From Robiginitomaculum sp. (GTDB lineage Bacteria; Pseudomonadota; Alphaproteobacteria; Caulobacterales; Maricaulaceae), in assembly GCA_021647805.1 (NCBI GenBank), contig JAKITZ010000099.1, forward strand, positions 1 to 8,659: DNA of 8,659 bases, read 5' to 3'. A model generated the notes under the pieces. It made no database searches and had not been told where the DNA came from. It worked only from the letters and a program-made list of their open reading frames with translations. This document shows positions 1-4,207 of the stretch, in pieces; positions within the stretch are counted from its first letter, which is position 1; each line of letters opens with the position of its first letter. Made by a program: the position numbers and the translations under genes.

Positions 1-756
1 GAAGGCGAAGTGGCCGTCGCCCATAGCCTGTATAAAGATGCGCTGGCCCTTAACCCTGAACAGGTCAGTATGCAAAATTCACTGGCCAATATATATATGG
101 GTGTTGGCCTGTACGGCGAGGTGCCTGCCGTATCCAGTCAGTTGGCTGACCGGATGACCGCTTTGTGGATGTCGGGACAAAAACAGCAGAGCTTGAAACT
201 GGTAAGGGACACTCTACAAGCAGACAGTTTGCAGAGTAATTGGATTGGCCATAACCTTGGCTATGTTTTATATGTAACCGGTGATGTAAAGGGCGCCTAT
301 CCCCATATGCGCAAATTTGTAACGGATTTCAATATATTGGAGCAAGCCGTAAGACCGAGCAGCGCCGGTTTCTATGCCACTTTTGCTTTTGTCTTGCAAA
401 AAAACGGCGACCGGGACGCCGATATACTGATCAGAAAATTGGAAACCTATTTGGGGGAAGGCAAGGCGGGACAAGCGAAGACGGGGGCAGACAAAAATTT
501 ACGCACAGATTTACGGCCCGGCATAATTTTGCAAATGATCAAAGGCGATAAAGACGCGGCCTATACCTGGCTTGACCGGTTTTTAGACTTAGACTTTTCA
601 GACACAGTCCTTCTGACTACCCCGCCGTTTGAGCCGATGCGCGGCACCCCAGAGTTTGAAAAACGCGCTACCCGCATGGCGGAGAACGCCGCCAAACACC
701 GTGCTTTGATTGAAGCGCAACTGTCCAGCCCGAAACCAAACTGGGTCAACAAATAA
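1..756 (+). CDS. TPR-repeat protein, C-terminal part (5' end outside window)
   Basis: The frame is open from the first base, so this is the last 251 residues of a longer protein; the GTG at 10 has no reason to be the start. The first ~40 residues read as tetratricopeptide helices (KDALALNPEQ, then NSLANIYMGVGLYGEV), followed by further alpha-helical pairs. The tail, with PPFEPMRGTPEFEKRATRM near residues 210-228, resembles the end of TPR proteins attached to adenylate/guanylate cyclases or to winged-helix/TolB-like regulators, where a 'PxFxxLRxDPRF' block ends the repeats (family recollection). The N-terminal output domain is not in the window, so no function is assigned. The gene ends in TAA with no convincing hairpin terminator; 112 bases follow before the next gene on the same strand. 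Confidence 0.75.
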   Translation, partial: EGEVAVAHSLYKDALALNPEQVSMQNSLANIYMGVGLYGEVPAVSSQLADRMTALWMSGQKQQSLKLVRDTLQADSLQSNWIGHNLGYVLYVTGDVKGAYPHMRKFVTDFNILEQAVRPSSAGFYATFAFVLQKNGDRDADILIRKLETYLGEGKAGQAKTGADKNLRTDLRPGIILQMIKGDKDAAYTWLDRFLDLDFSDTVLLTTPPFEPMRGTPEFEKRATRMAENAAKHRALIEAQLSSPKPNWVNK

Positions 757-868
757 TTTATTTTGAATTAAGACCAAAAGGCCTTTTGAACGGGTCGCAG
801 GAAGGTGTAAGTAATTGCTATTACAGTTATTCTGACTTGCCCAAAGCTAATAGAAGGCGCTGACATAA

Positions 869-1336
869 ATGCCAGAAAACCAATTGCCACCCATAAGCAT
901 AATGATCGATGCCGATGCTTGTCCGGTTCGCGAAGAAGTTTTCAAAATTGCCAAACGCCATAACAAAATCGTTCTTGTGGTCAGCAATAGTTTTTTAAGA
1001 ATACCCAAGCACTCTTTGATCAAACAGGTTGTGGTTTGCGATAAATTCGATGCTGCCGATGATTATATAGCCGAAAATGCAAATGCTAAAGCTATCGTCA
1101 TAACCGCCGACATATTATTGGCTGAGCGGTGCTTAAAGGCCAAAGCAATTGTGCTTAATTCTAATGGTAAGTTTTTCACAGCCGATAATATCGGCTCTAT
1201 TGTCGCCACACGGGCAATAATGAATGATTTACGCGCCGGAATTGGCAGTGAAAACATTGGCGGACCTGCCGCGTTTACTGCAGCCGATCGATCCAGGTTT
1301 TTACAATCACTACATGACGCTATTGTTAGTTTATAA
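869..1336 (+). CDS. yaiI: YaiI/YqxD family protein (UPF0178, DUF188), PIN-like fold
   Basis: A 155-residue protein, the usual length for the UPF0178/DUF188 family, which is placed in the PIN-like nuclease superfamily; its substrate and role are not established. Family signatures are visible: IMIDADACPV near residues 11-20 with Asp14 and Asp16, the DAADDYI acidic patch near 61-67, ITAD at 78-81, and the closing GGPAAFTAADRSRFL block at about 131-145. The clustered acidic residues are what a metal-dependent PIN-like site would use (inference). The ATG is preceded by AGAAGG at 852-857 with an 11-base spacer, a rather long but plausible ribosome binding site. The gene converges with yggS; only 12 bases separate the stop codons and no hairpin terminator fits there. 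Confidence 0.9.
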   Translation: MPENQLPPISIMIDADACPVREEVFKIAKRHNKIVLVVSNSFLRIPKHSLIKQVVVCDKFDAADDYIAENANAKAIVITADILLAERCLKAKAIVLNSNGKFFTADNIGSIVATRAIMNDLRAGIGSENIGGPAAFTAADRSRFLQSLHDAIVSL

Positions 1337-1348
1337 TAAATACCGTCT

Positions 1349-2029
1349 TTAGGCTTTTCTATCTCCAAACAAAGCCGAGCCAATTCGAACCGATGTTGCG
1401 CCAAACTGTATTGCTGTTTCAAAGTCCTTGCTCATTCCCATAGAAAGTTTTTCAAGGCTTTGTTGCTTGGCTAGTTTTGCCAATAAAGCAAAGTGCAGGC
1501 CGGCCTCGTCGTTTTTTGGCGGTATGCACATTAGGCCAGAAATGTTTAAATCGGTTTCTTCTCTTGTTTTTTCAAGAAATCCATCAAGTTCATTTGGTAA
1601 AATTCCAAACTTTTGCGGCTCTTCCCCAGTGTTCACTTGTACCAAAACCCGTGGCCATCGGTTCAGCTTTTTCATAGCCGCATTAAGCTTTTTAGCCAAC
1701 CTTAAGCTATCTAGTGTTTCTATCACATCAAACAAAGCAACCGCCCGCTCAGCCTTATTGCTTTGTAAGTGACCAATAAGATGAAGCTGTAATTCCGGGT
1801 TATCCGCTCTTTTGTCTTGCCAGCGCCGCTCTGCTTCATCCACTAGGTTTTCGCCATACAATTTGTGACCCGACAACCACAGAGCATCAATGCGCTCTTC
1901 CTTCTGCCTTTTCGAAACAGCAATAAGGCAAATGCTTTTTGGGTCACGACCAACGCTTTTTGCTGCAAACTCTATGCGCTGGGAAATTTGCTTGCGTCGG
2001 TCAGAAATGTAAGACAAGTTTTCTATCAT
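1349..2029 (-). CDS. yggS: YggS/PLPBP family pyridoxal-phosphate homeostasis protein
   Basis: The 226-residue product has the full YggS signature. The PLP lysine lies in LIAVSKRQ (Lys40). GEN follows at 59-61 in LYGENLVDEA, HLIGHLQSNKA runs from residue 83 to 93, SMGMSKDFE from 196, and the phosphate-binding RIGSALFG spans 215-222. The family is a single-domain fold-type III PLP protein without proven enzyme activity; it binds PLP in the cytoplasm and keeps B6 vitamers and amino/keto-acid pools balanced (established for E. coli YggS and human PLPBP). The ATG at 2029 is the only credible start: an in-frame stop lies four codons upstream (2041-2039). No Shine-Dalgarno sequence precedes it. The start codon overlaps that of the divergent ThiE-like gene, and the 3' end faces yaiI across 12 bases. 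Confidence 0.95.
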   Translation of the reverse strand: MIENLSYISDRRKQISQRIEFAAKSVGRDPKSICLIAVSKRQKEERIDALWLSGHKLYGENLVDEAERRWQDKRADNPELQLHLIGHLQSNKAERAVALFDVIETLDSLRLAKKLNAAMKKLNRWPRVLVQVNTGEEPQKFGILPNELDGFLEKTREETDLNISGLMCIPPKNDEAGLHFALLAKLAKQQSLEKLSMGMSKDFETAIQFGATSVRIGSALFGDRKA

Positions 2030-2669
2030 GATTTGTAATCAATATACGCCGCTAGCAAACATCGCAAGCACGGTTTCAAAACCAAACTTTGTTAATCAGA
2101 ATCTCGCATCGAAATATCCACGCCTGTTTGTATTTACCGACCCAAAGCGTAGCCCGGACTTATTTGAGCTAGCCCAAAACTTGCCGGCCAGAAGCGTGTT
2201 AGTGTATCGTCATTTTTCTGAACCTAATCGCAGAAAAATAGCTCTGGAATTAAAACGCCTTTGCCATCAACAAAAAGCAAAACTGTTAATTGGCGCCGAC
2301 CCTAAATTAGCGCGAATAGTTGGTGCTGATGGGGTTCATTTGCCGCAGGCAATGATAAAACAATTACCGGCAATTCGAGCAAAATATCAATTTAGCCTTA
2401 TCACCTGTGCCGCTCACAGCGTTTCTGCTGGAAGGCAGGCGGTTAAAAATGGCGCAATGGCTGTAATTGTTTCTTGTGTTTTTCCCTCATCAAGCACCAG
2501 CGCAAGCGCTCCGTTGGAAAATTGCCCTTTCCGGGTTTTTGTAAAAAAAATAGACGCACCAGTGATTGCCTTGGGTGGGATCAATGAAACTAATGTGCAA
2601 AAACTAAAGACAGCATGTCATGGAGTGGCTGTAGTGTCGGGAGCGTTTAAGGCGACAATTAAAATTTAA
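2028..2669 (+). CDS. ThiE/TenI-like thiamine phosphate synthase family protein, divergent
   Basis: A 213-residue TIM-barrel protein of the ThiE/TenI family. The beta-strand motifs are LFVFTD (33-38), VLVYRHF (57-63), LLIGAD (86-91), GADGVHLPQ (99-107), an AHS motif, VSCVFPSSSTS (148-158) and IALGGI (180-185). Canonical ThiE joins HMP-diphosphate to thiazole phosphate. Here the usual QLRxK becomes VYRHF, keeping Arg but losing Lys, and the GPxFPTxTK loop becomes SCVFPSSSTS, losing its Lys. The YRHF form matches a clade of alphaproteobacterial proteins annotated as thiamine phosphate synthase (recollection), so a changed substrate or non-catalytic role is possible. The ATG at 2028 is the only ATG, since an in-frame TAA sits at 2010-2012. 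No Shine-Dalgarno sequence is evident. The last 11 bases overlap the convergent neighbour. Confidence 0.8.
   Translation: MICNQYTPLANIASTVSKPNFVNQNLASKYPRLFVFTDPKRSPDLFELAQNLPARSVLVYRHFSEPNRRKIALELKRLCHQQKAKLLIGADPKLARIVGADGVHLPQAMIKQLPAIRAKYQFSLITCAAHSVSAGRQAVKNGAMAVIVSCVFPSSSTSASAPLENCPFRVFVKKIDAPVIALGGINETNVQKLKTACHGVAVVSGAFKATIKI
2041..2067 (-). promoter_or_regulatory. Candidate promoter for yggS
   Basis: On the minus strand TTGCGA (2067-2062) and TATATT (2046-2041) are separated by 15 bases. They are partial matches to the -35 and -10 hexamers. Transcription would begin only a few bases before the yggS ATG, giving a nearly leaderless mRNA, which fits the absence of a ribosome binding site. 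The promoter lies inside the ThiE-like coding region. Short spacing and a weak -35 keep this tentative. Confidence 0.25.
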
Positions 2670-3105
2670 TTGATGATTCAATTCGAACCCGCGGCTGCTC
2701 ATCAATCGGACTAACAGGCAAAACGCTATCTTGAGGGGTTGATATACGTAACTCTCCTGGAGCAACAAAGCTTAATTCGCCACCCAGTCTAAACCTTGGT
2801 GAGAACTCGTAAAATGCCCCGGCACTCATCCGATCTTTAGACTCTAATAATGGGTCTTGCTCGTTCATACCAACAGAAAGGCCCCACTGATTACCTGCGC
2901 GAAACTCCAGATCTGGTTTTTTAAGTCGCATAAAAGCACCGTCTTCAACCTCGGAACTGCGTAATGTAAATGAACGATACCAAGGAAGTTCAGCACTAGT
3001 AGCCGGCAGCACGTCTTTTACCGGCTCCGGCTCAGTTGCCAAAGCCAACGTGCCGGCTGCGAGCCAAATACTCGCTATTGCTAAAATTTGCCGCAACGTT
3101 TTCAC
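2659..3105 (-). CDS. Small secreted protein resembling NtrZ family periplasmic regulators
   Basis: A 148-residue protein with a clear signal peptide: Lys/Arg start, hydrophobic core, and an ALA cleavage site after residue 23. The mature part is short and beta-rich, with LEFRAGNQWGLSVGMNE, then SAGAFYEFSPRFRLGGELSF, ending in PRVRIESSIKF. The 'AGAFYxxSPRxRxGG' block and the 'QPRVRxE...F' ending recall NtrZ, a predicted periplasmic protein reported in Caulobacter to act on the NtrY sensor kinase. That link rests on memory of the motifs, so NtrZ-like is a family guess and no symbol is given. The GTG start is supported by a strong TAAGGAG eight bases upstream. The last 11 bases overlap the convergent ThiE-like gene. 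A palindrome and candidate promoter lie upstream. Confidence 0.8.
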   Translation of the reverse strand: MKTLRQILAIASIWLAAGTLALATEPEPVKDVLPATSAELPWYRSFTLRSSEVEDGAFMRLKKPDLEFRAGNQWGLSVGMNEQDPLLESKDRMSAGAFYEFSPRFRLGGELSFVAPGELRISTPQDSVLPVSPIDEQPRVRIESSIKF

Positions 3106-3113
3106 GCGACAAT

Positions 3114-3120
3114 CTCCTTA
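3114..3120 (-). promoter_or_regulatory. Ribosome binding site of the NtrZ-like gene
   Basis: TAAGGAG on the minus strand, eight bases before a GTG codon. It decides the non-ATG start at 3105 and is the best Shine-Dalgarno match in the window. Confidence 0.8.
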
Positions 3121-3134
3121 GTTTTCTGCACCAC
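3119..3134. repeat. Direct repeat, copy 1
   Basis: TAGTTTTCTGCACCAC recurs at 3393-3408 with one change (C to T at the eleventh base). The copy overlaps the last two bases of the NtrZ-like ribosome binding site. The two copies are 258 bases apart. Fifteen of 16 identical within some 500 bases is unlikely by chance. Confidence 0.6.
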
Positions 3135-3186
3135 CAGTCTTAACTGATTATGTCAGTCACGAAATTAAAAACACTCTACTATAAAC

Positions 3187-3213
3187 ATGTTACCAAAATC
3201 CAACAGGAGTCAA
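3187..3213 (-). promoter_or_regulatory. Candidate promoter of the NtrZ-like gene
   Basis: On the minus strand TTGACT (3213-3208) is a good -35 hexamer, followed after 15 bases by TAACAT (3192-3187), a partial -10. The predicted leader would be about 75 bases and carry the 3143-3157 dyad. A second -10-like box, TATAGT, lies a few bases further on but has no -35 at a usual distance. Confidence 0.35.
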
Positions 3214-3222
3214 AGTTTTCTT

Positions 3223-3239
3223 TTGTTAATTATTAACAA
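3223..3239. promoter_or_regulatory. 17-bp perfect palindrome, possible operator
   Basis: TTGTTAAT-T-ATTAACAA is an uninterrupted dyad with 8-bp arms around one base. Its centre is about 51 bases upstream of the start point predicted from the candidate NtrZ-like promoter, a usual place for a dimeric activator. The protein that might bind it is not recognised. The two TTAA blocks are only 3 bases apart, not the 7 expected of the CtrA consensus. Confidence 0.45.
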
Positions 3240-3303
3240 CCCCAACCGGTTAAACTACTCTGGACTAAAACCGTTCACAATAAACCTTCAAATATAACAC
3301 GCG

Positions 3304-3359
3304 CCGGCTACGGAAGTGTAAATTAGCCAAAGTTCAGCTTAACACCTTCCCGTAACCGG
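3304..3359. repeat. Long imperfect hairpin
   Basis: The arm 3304-3319 pairs with 3342-3359 through 15 Watson-Crick pairs, one C/A mismatch (3308/3355) and two single-base bulges (3349 and 3345), around a 22-base loop. No T-run follows on either strand, so it is not an intrinsic terminator. Confidence 0.7.
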
Positions 3360-3392
3360 ACGCATTCGGCCCCTTCCCCCGGTCGCCGTTGA

Positions 3393-3408
3393 TAGTTTTC
3401 TGTACCAC
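3393..3408. repeat. Direct repeat, copy 2
   Basis: TAGTTTTCTGTACCAC, 15 of 16 identical to 3119-3134. Its GTTTTCTG core (3395-3402) also pairs with the inverted CAGAAAAC at 3591-3598, so the same word closes the larger arm of the folded element. Confidence 0.6.
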
Positions 3409-3429
3409 GACAAGTTCAGGGTCAAGCAC

Positions 3430-3544
3430 CGGTACAGGTCATAACCAAGACTCATTTTTAATGTTGCCTTAAGGCAACGGACAGCCCTTTATAAATTCAA
3501 GAGCCTTGTGCTTCACAATGCAAATAAGGTTTTGACTGTCACCG
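3430..3544. repeat. Second long imperfect inverted repeat
   Basis: 3430-3446 pairs with 3528-3544 through 15 pairs, with one T/T mismatch (3442/3532) and two single-base bulges (3540 and 3438). The 81 bases between the arms contain the perfect palindrome GTTGCCTTAAGGCAAC (3463-3478) and TTGTG-CTT-CACAA (3506-3518). Confidence 0.65.
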
Positions 3545-3631
3545 TCATATCCTGAACTTTCTCAAAAACATGTATCTTGACCCTAGGCATCAGAAAACAA
3601 CGTGTTATAAGCGACCTTGTTGAATGTATTA

Positions 3632-3637
3632 TATAAT
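3632..3637 (+). promoter_or_regulatory. -10 box of the DUF3576-leuS-lptE-holA operon
   Basis: A perfect TATAAT sits 36 bases before the chosen DUF3576 start, predicting a leader of about 30 bases. No good -35 hexamer lies at 16-18 bases; that position (about 3608-3615) touches the right end of the inverted-repeat element. The surrounding TATTATATAAT also reads as a -10 on the other strand. Confidence 0.4.
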
Positions 3638-3664
3638 TACTTATTACACACGCCCATTATTATT

Positions 3665-3668
3665 GGAG
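3665..3668 (+). promoter_or_regulatory. Ribosome binding site of the DUF3576 gene
   Basis: GGAG lies 5 bases before the GTG at 3674 and 11 bases before the ATG at 3680. It excludes the earlier in-frame TTG at 3617, which lies upstream of both this site and the -10 box. Confidence 0.6.
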
Positions 3669-3673
3669 TATTG

Positions 3674-4135
3674 GTGAAAATGTCATCTAAGTTTGGTTTT
3701 GTTTTCCTGGTCATTACATCTTTGGCACTAACATCTTGCGCTCAAACCGGCCAAGTACTCAACAGTGTGCCAAATCCATTTGCTGGCTCTGGTAAACCTA
3801 CAGAGGTCGCGGGTATCGGAGTAAACAGCTTTTTGTGGCGCGCCTCGCTTGAAACCCTTGATTTTATGCCGCTGGATTCTGCAGACCCGTATGGTGGTGT
3901 TATTATAACAGGCTGGCACTCTAGTAATACTGCGCCAAATGAACGCTTTAAAGCTACGGTTTATATTCTTGATACCCGGCTTCGTGCTGATGGACTAAAG
4001 GTTTCGGTTTTTAAACAAACTAAAGATGAGAGTGGAAACTGGATCACCTCTGGCGTCGACCCGGATACAGAGATTCAGATCGAAAACTCGATTTTGTCTC
4101 GTGCAAGAGAGCTTAGAATTCGCACGCTACGCTAA
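3674..4135 (+). CDS. DUF3576 family lipoprotein
   Basis: About 153 residues from GTG 3674, or 151 from ATG 3680; GGAG spacing favours the GTG, but both give the same signal peptide. A hydrophobic stretch ends in the lipobox LTSC, so Cys22 should be lipidated and the protein anchored in the envelope. The mature part carries the DUF3576 block: GVNSFLWRASLETLDFMPL, GGVIITGWHS, NERFKATVYILD, RADGLKVSVFKQ and a C-terminal helix with SRARELRIRTL. The family is largely alphaproteobacterial and commonly sits just before leuS; its function is unknown. The link to LptE downstream suggests a role in the outer membrane (inference). It is first in the operon; leuS follows after 72 bases. Confidence 0.88.
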   Translation: MKMSSKFGFVFLVITSLALTSCAQTGQVLNSVPNPFAGSGKPTEVAGIGVNSFLWRASLETLDFMPLDSADPYGGVIITGWHSSNTAPNERFKATVYILDTRLRADGLKVSVFKQTKDESGNWITSGVDPDTEIQIENSILSRARELRIRTLR

Positions 4136-4207
4136 AACAACACTATACAAGCACTGCCAACTCGATCCCGACGAAAGTAACAGTCGGCCAGAACCACAGG
4201 CTGTCAC

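Larger units (their letters stand above)
3293..3609. other. Folded intergenic element with 9-bp terminal inverted repeats (MITE-like or structured RNA)
   Basis: TATAACACG (3293-3301) and CGTGTTATA (3601-3609) are a perfect inverted pair; read as TAACACG ends inside TA duplications they resemble the ends of TA-targeting elements. Inside is a Y-shaped fold. One arm is the hairpin 3304-3359. The second arm is closed by GTTTTCTG (3395-3402) with CAGAAAAC (3591-3598). It continues with either of two 9-bp pairings and then a 15-pair stem (3430-3446 with 3528-3544), which encloses a 16-bp palindrome (3463-3478) and a small hairpin (3506-3518). GC is raised only in the left part. No transposase gene is present and no known RNA family was recognised. 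Whether it acts as DNA or RNA cannot be told from one copy. Confidence 0.5.
3106..3673. other. 568-base intergenic region between two outward-facing genes
   Basis: No convincing protein-coding gene lies here. From left to right it holds the ribosome binding site and first copy of a 16-base repeat (3114-3134), a 5-bp dyad (3143-3157, ACTGA/TCAGT), and a candidate minus-strand promoter (3187-3213). These are followed by a 17-bp perfect palindrome (3223-3239), a folded element with terminal inverted repeats (3293-3609), and the -10 box and ribosome binding site of the DUF3576 gene (3632-3668). GC is about 27 % over 3181-3240, rises to about 55 % over 3301-3420, and falls to about 32 % over 3601-3660. 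Confidence 0.85.

Noticed and set aside
775..788. CAAAAGGCCTTTTG, a 14-bp perfect palindrome after the TPR gene, as a terminator
   Set aside because: It has no loop and no T-run beyond the palindrome, so a stable terminator hairpin is unlikely.
811..824. GTAAT-TGCT-ATTAC dyad upstream of yaiI as an operator
   Set aside because: Only 5-bp AT-rich arms and no credible promoter around it; expected by chance.
2532..2539. A8 run in the ThiE-like gene as programmed frameshifting
   Set aside because: The zero frame continues through conserved strands to the end of the domain, and a shift would meet a stop almost at once, with no useful product.
3304..3359. The long imperfect hairpin as an integron attC site
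   Set aside because: The GTTRRRY/RYYYAAC core boxes are absent at its ends and no integrase or cassette is nearby.
3106..3616. A known housekeeping RNA (tRNA, tmRNA, SRP RNA, RNase P RNA, 6S) in the long intergenic region
   Set aside because: None of their conserved sequence blocks could be seen on either strand.
3617..3673. TTG at 3617 as the start of the DUF3576 lipoprotein
   Set aside because: It lies upstream of the TATAAT box and the GGAG site, and would add 19 residues before a normal lipoprotein signal peptide.
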